In this document: piece after piece, positions 9,794 through 18,851 of the stretch | How the letters are laid out: the number at the start of each line of letters is the position of its first letter | Numbering within the stretch: position 1 is the first letter of the stretch | Position numbers and translations under genes: made by a program | Notes under the pieces: model-generated | Seen by the model: the letters and a program-made list of their open reading frames with translations, nothing else | Databases searched by the model: none | Told to the model about the DNA's origin: nothing | Assembly (NCBI GenBank): GCA_019119025.1 | Contig: DWXV01000060.1 | Span: 1 to 56,572, forward strand | Length of the DNA stretch: 56,572 nt | DNA from: Candidatus Allofournierella excrementigallinarum | GTDB taxonomy: Bacteria; Bacillota; Clostridia; Oscillospirales; Ruminococcaceae | Reading direction: 5' to 3'

Positions 9794-10867
9794 TCATCCC
9801 GCCAGCGCGCCGCCGGCGGCGCACAGCCTTTCCGCCAGGGCGGCAAGTTGTTCTTTCTGGGCCGCCTGGGCCTGCTCGATGCGCTCCAGCGCTGCCAGCG
9901 CCGCTTCGAGACCGGCGTCCGGCCGCTCCGGCCCCTGCGCCTCTCCCGCGCCTTCTTCCGGCGCGTTCCAGTCCCGGCAGCCAAGGCCCAGGGCCAAAGC
10001 CTTCCCCGCCACGGCCGCCCGGTCGCCGTTGCTCATGGGGCCCACGATGAGATAGTCCCCCTCGTCCTGCGCCGGAACGCTCAGGCCCTCGGCCAGGGCT
10101 CGGATGGCCGCCCGGTCCCCGGTGGAGACAGGGCCGATTTTCAGGGTGTCGGACGTAAACACAGGCAATTCCTCCTTTTCATCATCCGGCTGGAAATAGA
10201 TCCAGTCCCGGTCCACATTGGCGCTGCCCGCGCCGTACTTCGCGCCGTAGCCGATGCGCCCGAACTGCCAGCCGCAGAGCTTGCGGCCCAGACTGCGGGT
10301 GTACTCGCCCCAGGCGGTGTTCACATCCTCAAGGGCCGTGCAGCCGTCGAAGTCCGGGTCGTGAGGGTCGGCGTAATAATAGGCCAGCCACACCGGGCAG
10401 TTCAGCTGATCTGTCACAAGGCGGCTTTTGGCCCAGCTGGCAGAACAGTAAACGCAGGGGGCATAACCCGCCGCACGAATCCTTGCGGCGGCCTCGTTGA
10501 GCAGTGCGGTGTTCTGTGCCGGGGCCAGGGCCATGGTCTGCCCCGCCTCCAGTTCCTGATCCAGCGCCACCCAGCTGGTGACGCCCTGCCCCGCCAGAGT
10601 CTCCAGCAGGGCGTCGATCTGCCCGTTCAGAAGGGTGCGGGCGGTCTCGGCACTGCCCTTGTTTTTATTGTAGTAGTGGTGGGTCAGAAAGATGTACGCC
10701 CCCACCCGAAGGCCCTCTGCCCGGCAATCGGCGGCAAACCGCTCGAACCGCCCGTCCCGCGCGCCGCCGTAGGCCGCCCGCAGGATGACCGTGGAAATCC
10801 CCGCCGCCCGCGCTGCCGACGGTGAAAAAGTGTTTTGGTGCTTTGAGATATCCAGTGCTTTCTCCAT
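9794..10867 (-). CDS. Phage endolysin, GH25 muramidase
   Basis: 357 residues. The N-terminal GH25 lysozyme domain (about 1-215) cleaves the MurNAc-GlcNAc bond. Visible landmarks are LDISKHQN with Asp6, the catalytic DxE pair in ALDQELEAG (about D103/E105), and the C-terminal WQFG-type strand. Residues about 240-310 hold two short repeats (IGPVSTGDRAAI and VGPMSNGDRAAV), a likely wall-binding module. A C-terminal coiled coil (about 322-350) ends the protein. There is no signal peptide, so release depends on the adjacent holin. RBS GAGGAGGG. Confidence 0.93.
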   Translation of the reverse strand: MEKALDISKHQNTFSPSAARAAGISTVILRAAYGGARDGRFERFAADCRAEGLRVGAYIFLTHHYYNKNKGSAETARTLLNGQIDALLETLAGQGVTSWVALDQELEAGQTMALAPAQNTALLNEAAARIRAAGYAPCVYCSASWAKSRLVTDQLNCPVWLAYYYADPHDPDFDGCTALEDVNTAWGEYTRSLGRKLCGWQFGRIGYGAKYGAGSANVDRDWIYFQPDDEKEELPVFTSDTLKIGPVSTGDRAAIRALAEGLSVPAQDEGDYLIVGPMSNGDRAAVAGKALALGLGCRDWNAPEEGAGEAQGPERPDAGLEAALAALERIEQAQAAQKEQLAALAERLCAAGGALAG

Positions 10868-10876
10868 TTGCCCTCC

Positions 10877-12088
10877 TCAATCCAGCTTCCAGATGGCAAG
10901 CGTACCGCCCCTCTGCGAGGTGTACTGGCTCATCACGTAGCTTTCGCCGGCCTCGAACGTTCTGATTTGATTTGCGGGAATATTGGTGCCCACATTGTTG
11001 AATACCGCCGCCATGCCTTTGAACGCTTTTACGATGCGAATGGTGATGTTGTTGTCCGCCGCAGCGGAATAGGTCACATATTCCGTGATCGTGTTCTTGT
11101 ATTGGGACGGTGCCCACGCACCATTGACAAAATACATCGTGATTGCGAACTGGGGCTGCTGATCGATGGGATACACCCCGCCCGAGACTTCTTTGACTGT
11201 TCCCTCAAAAAGGGTCACGCCTGCCCGGATGTTTTCGGGGATGAGCCTTGCCTTGTCGGCGGCGGTCAGCCCATCCCCGCCCTTAAAATTTAGGGCCTCG
11301 CCGTCGAACACAAAGCTGATCCACCTGCCGTTCCAGGGGCTGCCCGCCATGGCCAGCGCCGCCTCTTCCGTACCGAGGTAAGCTGCCGCCGGCTCCCCGT
11401 TCACCGTGAAGGTGTCGCCCGCCTCCACATCGGCGGTGAGAAGGGCACGCCCGTTGGCGCCTTTGCCGGTGAATTCGTGCACCGTGCCGCTTTTTGAATG
11501 GGTGTAGACCTTCACGCCGTCGTCCGCCGCCGCGGCGGTGAGGGCCGCGTCCGCGGTGAGAGCCCGGTCCACAGCCCCCGGCTCGCCTTTTGCGGCATAG
11601 ACGCTCTTTTCCATGTGGCCCGCGCCTGCCACCCCTTCGCGGATGGCGGCAAACACATCCCGCTTTTCTCCCGCGGGGTCGTAGACCGCCTGGGCCATGT
11701 CGCCCGTGCCGATCTCCACCACCCGTTGGGCGATGGCCGCTTCGGTCTCCTCCTTGGTGTAGGCCCCGGCCTGGGCGGCGGTGACCGCGTGGGGGTTGTC
11801 GGTGCGGGCGGCGTGCGCGCCGCTTTTGTTCAGGGCCGCCTCCAACGTCCCCTGCACCGTGGCGGGCGTGTCCTCCGGCAGGCCCGCAGGCACGGCGGCC
11901 CCAAGGCCTGCCGCGGCGCTCTGGGCTTCCAGCTGTTCCGCCAGCCGGTTAAAGGCCGGCACGATCACTTCCCTCGGCAGCTCATCCAGGATGCGCTGCA
12001 TCTCGGCGGTGTCCACGCCGGGCGTATCCGGACGGCCAAGGTTGCCTTTTCCCAGCAGGTCGCCGTCGGTGATGCGCTCAAATGCCAT
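10877..12088 (-). CDS. Putative tail fibre / receptor-binding protein
   Basis: 403 residues. The N-terminus (about 1-75) is likely the virion-attachment part. The segment SGAHAARTDNPHAVTAAQAGAYTKEE (about 89-114) is the short repeat motif common in collar and tail-fibre proteins of Firmicute phages. The C-terminal about 150 residues are beta-rich and end in GGTLAIWKLD, a likely receptor-binding tip. It sits between the tail-nozzle gene and the lysis module, as expected for a fibre. The tip is too divergent to name a receptor. Confidence 0.75.
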   Translation of the reverse strand: MAFERITDGDLLGKGNLGRPDTPGVDTAEMQRILDELPREVIVPAFNRLAEQLEAQSAAAGLGAAVPAGLPEDTPATVQGTLEAALNKSGAHAARTDNPHAVTAAQAGAYTKEETEAAIAQRVVEIGTGDMAQAVYDPAGEKRDVFAAIREGVAGAGHMEKSVYAAKGEPGAVDRALTADAALTAAAADDGVKVYTHSKSGTVHEFTGKGANGRALLTADVEAGDTFTVNGEPAAAYLGTEEAALAMAGSPWNGRWISFVFDGEALNFKGGDGLTAADKARLIPENIRAGVTLFEGTVKEVSGGVYPIDQQPQFAITMYFVNGAWAPSQYKNTITEYVTYSAAADNNITIRIVKAFKGMAAVFNNVGTNIPANQIRTFEAGESYVMSQYTSQRGGTLAIWKLD

Positions 12089-12106
12089 TGCATTGCTCCT
12101 TTCCTG

Positions 12107-13975
12107 TCATCCTTTGTAGTTTCCGTTCTCGGTGAATTCCAGCGCCCAGGCCATCAGGCCGAAAGGCTCGTTGAGCTCGTCGTTCTCAAAGCGGAATCGC
12201 GCCTTGTCCACCCGCTTGATGCGCAGCTTGCCGTGCAGGGTCTTGGTGGTGCTGTCGTTGGAGTAGGTGAACTTGGAATAGCACCAGCGCCGGTAGCTGA
12301 GATACCGCGCCTTGCGCTCCTCTTTGCGTACCAGGCGCCAGCCGCCCCGTTTCTGCGCCCACACCGCCACGCTGGTGGCCGCCGCCGGGGTGAGCTGCAC
12401 CGCGAAGCGGCAGAAGCTCTTGTTTTTGTAGAACAGCTTGCCGCCCAGGTCCGGCGTCTCCCACACCGCACAGATGGCCGCGCCGTCATCGTTGTAGCTC
12501 TCGGGCAGGGTGGGGTCGGAATAAAAGCGGAACACCCCGCCCTCGCCGTCTCCGAAAAACAGCGCGTCCCCGTCGGTCCAGATGCTCACGGCGGGCAGGC
12601 CGGTGCGGTAAAAGCAGGCGTACTGGCGGGTGCTGTAGGGTTCGCCGCTGCGCACCCCCAGGTCCTGCATGCCGTCCAGGATGTAGGCCTTGCCGTTGAG
12701 GCACAGCCAGTAGAGGTCCCGGTGCACCGCCGCCGAGGCCGCCTCCAGCCCCGTTTCCCTGGTAAGCGCGCCGTTCACGTAGTAACTGCGGTTCTGGCTG
12801 TAGCGCTCGCCGCTGATGTCGCTGGGGGTGACGGCGTAAATGCCCAGTGCCGTGAGGAACACCGGCTCCGAGGCAAGATAGGCAAAACTGCCCTTGGCCA
12901 CCGCGCCGGGCCCCTGCAGCGTGTTCACGATGGGAAAGGCGGGCTCGTCGTCCACCAAATCGCCCCGGCGCAGGATGACGTTGCGCTCGGTCTCGCCCGC
13001 GTCCTTGTGGGCGGCCAGATAGTTCTCGATGACCGAGTAGCCCATCACCGCCCCCGCGCCGCCGCCCAGCACCGAGTAACCGGTGTCCGGCCAGTAGGTG
13101 CCGTCGTTCTGGCCGCTGAACCAGTCGTAGTTGGGAAGATCCGGGTTGCCGGACAAAAACAGCCGGTCCGCCGCGCCGCCCACGCCGAACAGCGCGCCCA
13201 CGTCGCACTTGTTGATGCGGTCGGCATAGCCCGTCACCGTGCGGGCGGCGGTGATCTCCACGTTGTCCTCGCCGGTGACCGGGCTCTTGCCGGGGGCCGT
13301 TTCAAAGGCCACCTGCCCTGCCTCCCGGTCCACCGTGAAGTCCTCGCCCTCGGTCAGCTCCCGCCATTCGCCGGTCTTTTCCAAAAGGCGGGCGGTCACC
13401 GGCGTCTCGTCCAGGCCCGAAAAGCTCATGCAGTAAACGGTGTCCGCCTCGGTGCCGGCAAAGCGCTCGGTGAATTTGGGCTGCAAAAGGTTCAGCGGCT
13501 CGTACTGCACGCCGCCCCCCGCCGGGGGCCGGGCGATGGTGAACAGCGGCACCTTGGCCAGGTTGGCGGCGGGCTGGGCCGTCTCGCCGTCGTACACCAG
13601 CAGCGCCTTGCCGTCGGCGATGATCAGCCGCCCGTCCAAAAGCCAGCTGCGGCTGGCGGAATCCGCCATGCCCTCGTACACCTGCTCGGGCTCGGCCTGC
13701 CAGTCCCGGCCGGTGCGGAAAAGCGCCTGCCCCGCGTGCACCAGCGCCTCGTTTTTGAAAAAGTGGCAGCCGTGCACCGCGCCGGAAAGGGCGGCGATGC
13801 GCTGGTAGCCCATGCACTTGCGCACCTTGCCGGGCACGTCCCGGATCATGTTGTCGCCGCAGGGGCTCTGTTCCTTGGCCACGTTGCCGGGGTCGTTGGT
13901 CATGTCCACGCCCAGCAGCCGGTCCACATGCAAAACGCTGCGGGAGGGCTGGGCGGGCACTGCAAACCGGGCCAT
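12107..13975 (-). CDS. Podovirus-type tail nozzle / stabilisation protein
   Basis: 622 residues from the ATG at 13975 (MARFAVPAQPSRSVLHVDRLLGVD). The opening, the Gly/Asp-rich beta-propeller-like repeats (DGRLIIADGKALLVYDG; NGKAYILDGMQDL; GDALFFGDGEGGVF) and the FSG/WPDTGY blocks resemble the nozzle or stabilisation proteins that close the short tail of podoviruses. Translation is coupled to the connector gene, with one base between stop and start. The assignment rests on gene order plus fold-like features, not on a catalytic motif. Confidence 0.7.
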   Translation of the reverse strand: MARFAVPAQPSRSVLHVDRLLGVDMTNDPGNVAKEQSPCGDNMIRDVPGKVRKCMGYQRIAALSGAVHGCHFFKNEALVHAGQALFRTGRDWQAEPEQVYEGMADSASRSWLLDGRLIIADGKALLVYDGETAQPAANLAKVPLFTIARPPAGGGVQYEPLNLLQPKFTERFAGTEADTVYCMSFSGLDETPVTARLLEKTGEWRELTEGEDFTVDREAGQVAFETAPGKSPVTGEDNVEITAARTVTGYADRINKCDVGALFGVGGAADRLFLSGNPDLPNYDWFSGQNDGTYWPDTGYSVLGGGAGAVMGYSVIENYLAAHKDAGETERNVILRRGDLVDDEPAFPIVNTLQGPGAVAKGSFAYLASEPVFLTALGIYAVTPSDISGERYSQNRSYYVNGALTRETGLEAASAAVHRDLYWLCLNGKAYILDGMQDLGVRSGEPYSTRQYACFYRTGLPAVSIWTDGDALFFGDGEGGVFRFYSDPTLPESYNDDGAAICAVWETPDLGGKLFYKNKSFCRFAVQLTPAAATSVAVWAQKRGGWRLVRKEERKARYLSYRRWCYSKFTYSNDSTTKTLHGKLRIKRVDKARFRFENDELNEPFGLMAWALEFTENGNYKG

Positions 13976-13976
13976 C

Positions 13977-14585
13977 TCACCACCACCCCGTGGCGCAGGT
14001 GAATTCGCCCCCCACCTCGCCGCTGTCCGCCCGCTGGAGCAGGCTGAAGGCCACCTCGAATTCGTTGCGGTACATGGTGGCCAGGGTGACGTCATCGTCC
14101 TTGTAGAGCTGGCTGGCCATGTAGAGGGGCAGCAGCACCGCCACCTCCGGGTCCAGGGGCAGCTCCTGGTCGTCCGCCGTGGCGTGGGTCACCGGCTGGG
14201 GCCAGGCGTTGTAATAGAGGGCCAGCTTTCCGCCCGGCTGGTTTGTCAGCACCAGATACCGCCCGGCCACCAGCTTCGCCCCCCGCACGGGCACAGGCGC
14301 GCCCGTCTCGTCGAAGGCGTAGATCTCCAGCTGCTCGATGCGGTAAAGGTCGGGCGCGGCCGCCTTCAGGTCCACGGTGCGGGTCGCCCCCGCCGCGCTC
14401 GGCTCAAGTTCCAGGCACCGGCGCAGATACTTGCCCGCGGTGCACAAAAGCTGCAGCCCCTCGTTGGCCGCCTGGGGCATGGCGTTGATGTATTCGCTGA
14501 CGCTGTCGTCCGCCTCGTTGATGGAAAGGCCCTCGGCGCTGAACATCTTCTGCAGCGTGGCCAGCTTCACTTCCTTCCAGGTCAC
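13977..14585 (-). CDS. Head-tail connector (adaptor) protein, putative
   Basis: 202 residues from a GTG at 14585 that overlaps the portal stop (GTGA). [11 protein letters not shown] lies 9-10 nt upstream. The N-terminus (TWKEVKLATLQKMFS) and the helix-rich C-terminus (PLYMASQLYKDDDVTLATMYRNEFEVAFSLL) match small adaptor or tail-tubular-A-like proteins that bind beneath the portal. Position directly after the portal supports this. An ATG start is absent, so a longer frame upstream is not used. Confidence 0.68.
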   Translation of the reverse strand: MTWKEVKLATLQKMFSAEGLSINEADDSVSEYINAMPQAANEGLQLLCTAGKYLRRCLELEPSAAGATRTVDLKAAAPDLYRIEQLEIYAFDETGAPVPVRGAKLVAGRYLVLTNQPGGKLALYYNAWPQPVTHATADDQELPLDPEVAVLLPLYMASQLYKDDDVTLATMYRNEFEVAFSLLQRADSGEVGGEFTCATGWW

Positions 14586-16468
14586 AGTGCGCTCCCTCCT
14601 TCCCCGGGCAGGGCGTTCTGCCCGCCCTGCTCCTGTTCCATCTGCTGGCCCACGCTGGCCTTCATGGCCTCGGCATGGGGATAGCCGGTCTCGGCCAGCA
14701 GGCTCCACAGCCGGTAGAGGCTGGCCGTCTCCCCCAGCGGCCCGAAGGCTCCCGCCTGGTACTTCTGGTCGATCATGGACCAGAGGGTCTCCCGGTTGGA
14801 GGCCAGGTTGGAGGCCGGGTCCACATCAAAAAGGAACTCATCGTTCCAGTAGAGCTGGCCCGCCGCGTCCCGCTTCAAGAACTCGTAGCGGTCGAAATGG
14901 GCGTATTCCACCGTGCCGTCCGGCCCGCGCAGGGTCATGGGATAGGGCTCGTCGGCGTAGGCCAGCATGAACTGGAACATCAGCTTGTAGAGCCGGGCGT
15001 AGGCCTGGTTTTTCATCTCTCGCTTGGACTGCAGCCGCCCCGCCGACTGGTTGGCGGAGAACTGCTTTGCCACGCCGCTGGTGGCCGAAGAGTCGTATTT
15101 ACCCTGGAAGGCGTCGGTGATGCCCAGGGTGCTCTTGGCCCAGCTGTAGTTCACCTCCAGCATCTGCTGGTCGCGGCTGGTGTCCGGCTGGATGTTCAGC
15201 ACGCTGATGAGGGCCTTGTCCGCCGGGTTTTTCAGCCGGATGATCTTCAGCTCCCGGTCGGTGGTCTCGATGTTCACCCCCTGGGGAAGGGTGACGTAGC
15301 TGCCGCCCTTGAGCAGCTTTTCCTGGATTTTGGTGCCGTATTTGTTGATGGCCACCTGCTGGTCCTCCACCGCGTCCACGTCGCTGGCCCCCAGCAGCTG
15401 GCCGAACAGGCGCACGTTGCGCCGCAGCACCAGCGGGTAGCTTCGGGGGCGGTAGGCGGGCACCACCGTGAGCCGCATTTCGCCCGGCATCAAAATGACC
15501 TCGCCGGTGGCTTCGTCCCGCTGGAAGGTGCCGTCCGGGTTCATCACCGGCCGCGCCGGGCCCTCGCTCACCGCCGCCAGCACCTCGCCGCCGGGCAGGG
15601 TCACATCCCGAGGCAGGGCCTGCCTGAGCACCGGCTCGCAGCGGGCGCTTTTGGCCCCGCACGCCGGGCAGCGGGCAGCCTTTCCGCCCCGGGGCGGTTC
15701 CACCGGCGCACCGCACCCGGCGCACACCCACAGGCGGCGGGCCTGGTAGTCCTCCATGTCCTCCAGGGTCACGTCCCCCACCCAGCTGAAGCATCCCACG
15801 CCCCCTGCGCCGTTGCGGTAATAGGCGATGTTCTGGGTTGCAAGGCCCTCCACGGCGCCGGCATCCGCCTGCGTGCGGGCGGCCACATCGCTCTCCCCCT
15901 CCTCCGGCAGCTGAACGCCATAGCGCTTTTCCAGCGCGCGGCGGCTCTGGCTCACCAGCACGAAGAGGTAGTCCATCTTTTCCAGGTCATACACTCCCGG
16001 CTGGGGGATGACCTGCTTGGGGTGCCGCAGTTCCACCGAGAGGTCGCCCATCTGGCAGTGGAATCCCGCCTCAGGGTCCCATTCCACATGCCAGAAGTCG
16101 CCGCCCTGGATGGGCACCGTGCGCTCCTGCTCGTCGTTCATCTCCTTGAAGTTGCGCTGGCGTATCTGGGCCAGCAGCATGGCCTCGATCTTTTTTGCCA
16201 GCTGCCGGTCCTCCGGGTGCACCGCAGTGACCCGGGGCTGGGGGATGCTGGCGTCCACCTGGCTCTCGATGAGCTCGTAGATGATGTTGCGCACATTGCC
16301 CGCCGCCTTGGCCGCGCCGCCTCCCGCCGCCGGGATCTGGCGGGTGCCTTTGTAGCAGTCTTCCCGGCGGTCCATCCGCGCGCGCTTTTCCGCGTACTGG
16401 CGGCGGGCGTCGTCCAGCCGGGCCTGCCAGAAGGCGCGGCGCCTTCTTTCCTGTCCTTTTTCCTTCAT
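14582..16468 (-). CDS. Phage portal protein with an internal zinc ribbon
   Basis: 628 residues. The portal forms the dodecameric DNA channel at the capsid vertex. The N-terminal region (YKGTRQIP, NIIYELIESQVDASIPQP) and the wing/stem-like part (QLLGASDVDAVEDQQVAINKYGTKIQEKLLKGG) suit podovirus portals. Unusually, residues about 249-270 form CAGC-x14-CPAC, a zinc-ribbon signature (15659-15724), next to a tyrosine-rich loop. RBS CGGAGGTG. It lies after the capsid gene rather than before it, a reversed order compared with most tailed phages. Confidence 0.82.
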   Translation of the reverse strand: MKEKGQERRRRAFWQARLDDARRQYAEKRARMDRREDCYKGTRQIPAAGGGAAKAAGNVRNIIYELIESQVDASIPQPRVTAVHPEDRQLAKKIEAMLLAQIRQRNFKEMNDEQERTVPIQGGDFWHVEWDPEAGFHCQMGDLSVELRHPKQVIPQPGVYDLEKMDYLFVLVSQSRRALEKRYGVQLPEEGESDVAARTQADAGAVEGLATQNIAYYRNGAGGVGCFSWVGDVTLEDMEDYQARRLWVCAGCGAPVEPPRGGKAARCPACGAKSARCEPVLRQALPRDVTLPGGEVLAAVSEGPARPVMNPDGTFQRDEATGEVILMPGEMRLTVVPAYRPRSYPLVLRRNVRLFGQLLGASDVDAVEDQQVAINKYGTKIQEKLLKGGSYVTLPQGVNIETTDRELKIIRLKNPADKALISVLNIQPDTSRDQQMLEVNYSWAKSTLGITDAFQGKYDSSATSGVAKQFSANQSAGRLQSKREMKNQAYARLYKLMFQFMLAYADEPYPMTLRGPDGTVEYAHFDRYEFLKRDAAGQLYWNDEFLFDVDPASNLASNRETLWSMIDQKYQAGAFGPLGETASLYRLWSLLAETGYPHAEAMKASVGQQMEQEQGGQNALPGEGGSAL

Positions 16469-16530
16469 GTTTCACCTCCGTGCCAGGCGGCGGGGCGCTT
16501 TTTGCGCCCCGCCGCACCGTTGGAAAGGCG

Positions 16531-17532
16531 TCAGGCGGTGAGGGAAGTGCCCTCCACGCCCTCGCCGCAGACGGCGATGCAGCGCCAGTTGTTGAAGCCC
16601 GCGCCGAAGCGGGCGCGGCCTTTGATGACGTTGGCGTCGGTGTTGGGGTCGATGTCGCTGCGCACGCTCAGAGGCACGCGGTCCAGCCAGGGCAGGCACT
16701 CGTAGTTGTCCTTGAACTGGCTGTCCATCATCAAAAAGTAGGGTTTGCCCCCCAGGGTGGAGGGCAGATAGGGCCAGACGATGACGTTCCACAGCCCGCA
16801 CTGGAAGTTGAGGGCGTTGTTGGCGCTGTTCGGGTCCAGGTCGCTGCCCACGGCGGCCAGCACCGCCCGCTTGAGGCTGCCCACGTTGGGGATGATGATG
16901 GTGTCCGGGGCGACGTTCAGCAGGTTGCCGTCGTCATCGGTGAACATCTGCATCTTCTCCTGCACCGCGTCCAGCGTATCGGTGGAAAAAGCCCCCTTGA
17001 AGCGGTTGGACTGGGTAAGGCTCTTTTTGGTGATGCTGGGGTGTGCGGTGGAGAAGAGGGCCACGCCGTCCGCGCCGGCGGTGGAGTAGCTCTTGCCGCC
17101 GAACTTCACCGAAGTGCCGAGGCCCCCGGCGATGAGGCTGGCGGCGAACTTCTCGCGGGTGCGGTTGTAGCTGGTGGTGAAGATGTTGGCGCGGCTGCGC
17201 ACCTTGCCCACCTTCGCGTCCTCCACCATTTCCTGGGTGATCTCAAAGCTGGACTTCCAGGTGGTGGGCTCGATGACCTTGGAGTAGCCCTCCCGCATGC
17301 TGATCTTGGGGTAGGCGCCGTTCTCGCCCACGTCGGCGAAGTCGCCGAGGCTCGTTTCGCTGGTGTATTTCTCAGCGTAATTTTTGGTGGTGTCCATGCT
17401 GAACACCTTGTCCACGGCGCTGAACTGCTGGAAGGCCTCCACGCCGCTCTCGATCATGGCCTTGATGGGGGCCTGGCTCTTGCCGAACACCGAGTCGGCA
17501 ACGCCGGACCCCTGGCTGAAGATGATGCTCAT
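16531..17532 (-). CDS. Phage major capsid protein (Mu-like head subunit)
   Basis: 333 residues. The sequence (MSIIFSQGSGVADSVFGKSQAPIKAMI; AEKYTSETSLGDFADVGENGAYPKISMREG; FSTAHPSITKKSL; NVIVWPYLPSTLGGKPYFLMMD) fits the HK97-fold Mu gpT-like major head subunits, including the conserved block LFSTAHP. Length is usual for this group. A strong RBS (AAAGGAGAGG) suits a highly made protein. It follows scaffold and decoration-like genes. Confidence 0.85.
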   Translation of the reverse strand: MSIIFSQGSGVADSVFGKSQAPIKAMIESGVEAFQQFSAVDKVFSMDTTKNYAEKYTSETSLGDFADVGENGAYPKISMREGYSKVIEPTTWKSSFEITQEMVEDAKVGKVRSRANIFTTSYNRTREKFAASLIAGGLGTSVKFGGKSYSTAGADGVALFSTAHPSITKKSLTQSNRFKGAFSTDTLDAVQEKMQMFTDDDGNLLNVAPDTIIIPNVGSLKRAVLAAVGSDLDPNSANNALNFQCGLWNVIVWPYLPSTLGGKPYFLMMDSQFKDNYECLPWLDRVPLSVRSDIDPNTDANVIKGRARFGAGFNNWRCIAVCGEGVEGTSLTA

Positions 17533-17550
17533 ACTCTCCCTCTCCTTTCC

Positions 17551-17943
17551 TTACTCGGAAGCCTCAGCGGCCGGGACGTCCTCGAAGTAGCCCCGCACCA
17601 GGGCGCCGCCGTCGGCCCAGGTCACGGTGAAGGGGCCGTTCGCAGTGGTGGTCACGCCGTCGGCGGCCCCGTTCAGCTGCAGGGTGGCGCCCACCTTGTC
17701 GGCGGCCACCGCGCCGGAGGCTTCGGTCTCAAAGATGGTGGTGGGCAGCGCGCGGATGACGGGGTAATCGCCGCCCTCCCGCTTTGCGCCGGCCACGATG
17801 TAAAGGGGCTTTTCCGCCGCGCCGCACTTGGCCAGCTGGCCGGAAGCCACCTTGGCGGCGCTGCCCAGGGTCAGCCCCTCCGCGCCGGGCAGATACTCAA
17901 AGGGCTCCACGTCGCCGATGGCCCGCTTGTAGATACGAAACAT
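17551..17943 (-). CDS. Putative capsid decoration / head-stabilising protein
   Basis: 130 residues from the ATG at 17943 (RBS AAGGAG). The N-terminus MFRIYKRAIGDVEPFEYLP and the repeated beta-rich character with Gly/Ala/Thr suggest a head-decoration protein. The position between scaffold and major capsid supports this; no motif does. A longer frame reaching 18159 is a shadow of the scaffold gene. Confidence 0.6.
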   Translation of the reverse strand: MFRIYKRAIGDVEPFEYLPGAEGLTLGSAAKVASGQLAKCGAAEKPLYIVAGAKREGGDYPVIRALPTTIFETEASGAVAADKVGATLQLNGAADGVTTTANGPFTVTWADGGALVRGYFEDVPAAEASE

Positions 17944-17947
17944 GCTC

Positions 17948-18505
17948 TCACACTCCTTGCTTGTAGCTGCGGTGGAAGGCCGCGATCTGGGCGCGGGTCC
18001 ACCGCGGGTTGTACTGGCGGTAGTTGCGGATGATCTCGTCGGTGAGGCCGTCCTCCGCCGCCTGGCCGCCGCCCACCGGGGCCAGATGCTCCTTGGCCCG
18101 CACGTCGTTGATGGCCGCCTGCCGGGCCGCGGCCGCCTGCTGGCGGCCCAGCCGGTCAAAGCAGGCCAGCTTGTAGGCGTCGCTGATGGCCATGCCGCTC
18201 TTCACCAGCTGGTCAAAGCGGCCGAACTCCGGCTGGGCGCGCAGGTCCTCAAGGCCCTTCACCGCCGGGTCCACCGCCTGGATGATGCGCAGCTGCTCGT
18301 CCAGCAGCCGCCGGCCCCGGGCCAGCTCCTGCTCCAGGGCAAACTGTTCCAGCGGCGTGCCCGGCAGCGCCTGCGCCGCCAAAGGGCCCCCGCCTTCCCC
18401 GCTCTTTGCCGGGGGCAGTTCTGCCGGGGCGGCGTCGGTCACGGCGCTTTCCTCCTGTGCGTCGGGCGTTTCCTGTTCCGGCAGGGCGCGCTCTTCGCTC
18501 TCCAT
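17948..18505 (-). CDS. Putative phage scaffolding protein
   Basis: 185 residues. An acidic Pro/Glu/Ala N-terminus is followed by a charged helical region (EQFALEQELARGRRLLDEQLRIIQ, about 52-75) and a conserved C-terminal tail (LTDEIIRNYRQYNPRWTRAQIAAFHRSYKQ). This layout is common in Clostridia phage scaffolds, whose basic C-terminus binds capsid protein. RBS GGAGGAAA. Confidence 0.65.
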   Translation of the reverse strand: MESEERALPEQETPDAQEESAVTDAAPAELPPAKSGEGGGPLAAQALPGTPLEQFALEQELARGRRLLDEQLRIIQAVDPAVKGLEDLRAQPEFGRFDQLVKSGMAISDAYKLACFDRLGRQQAAAARQAAINDVRAKEHLAPVGGGQAAEDGLTDEIIRNYRQYNPRWTRAQIAAFHRSYKQGV

Positions 18506-18535
18506 GGGCTTTCCTCCTTTCCCTCTTCGCCTGCA

Positions 18536-18664
18536 TCACTGCTTGCCCTTGGCCTGCGCGCCGGCGCGCAAGTCGCCGCCCTTGGCCTTCACCGGCTTTT
18601 TGCCGGGGCAGACCTTGGGGGCCTTCACCATCTGGCCGCCCTTGTTGCTGATCTCCAGCTTCAT
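18536..18664 (-). CDS. Small basic phage protein, 42 residues
   Basis: The ATG overlaps the previous stop (ATGA) and has the RBS AAAGGAGGTG. The product (MKLEISNKGGQMVKAPKVCPG through AQAKGK) is Lys/Gly-rich with one Cys and no recognisable domain. Coupling on both sides and good codon use argue that it is real. Confidence 0.6.
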   Translation of the reverse strand: MKLEISNKGGQMVKAPKVCPGKKPVKAKGGDLRAGAQAKGKQ

Positions 18665-18828
18665 TGTTTCACCTCCTTTCGCTTGGCTTCACCTGTCTGT
18701 TTTTCCGCCATCACCCGCCCGGCGGCGGGGCAGCGGCGGTTGCGGCAGGCCAGCCGCAGCACCGCGCCCCGAGGGCCTGCGGTGCGGCTGTGCACCGTCA
18801 TTTCGATGCCGCACTGGGGGCAGCGCAT
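18661..18828 (-). CDS. Small zinc-ribbon phage protein
   Basis: 55 residues from the second of two nearby ATGs (18828; the one at 18834 abuts the RBS AGGAGGTG). CPQC (about 3-6) and a second Cys pair (C-x4-C, LACRNRRCP) form a zinc ribbon, similar to Com-like regulators of Mu-type phages. It ends KEVKQ, and the next gene overlaps the stop. Role unknown; a regulatory or packaging accessory is possible. Confidence 0.65.
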   Translation of the reverse strand: MRCPQCGIEMTVHSRTAGPRGAVLRLACRNRRCPAAGRVMAEKQTGEAKRKEVKQ

Positions 18829-18851
18829 GCGCATCACCTCCTTTCCTGTTT

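Noticed and set aside
17551-18159. 202-residue frame containing the decoration-like protein
   Set aside because: Its first 72 residues overlap the scaffold gene in another frame and precede the RBS at about 17950. The ATG at 17943 is the credible start.
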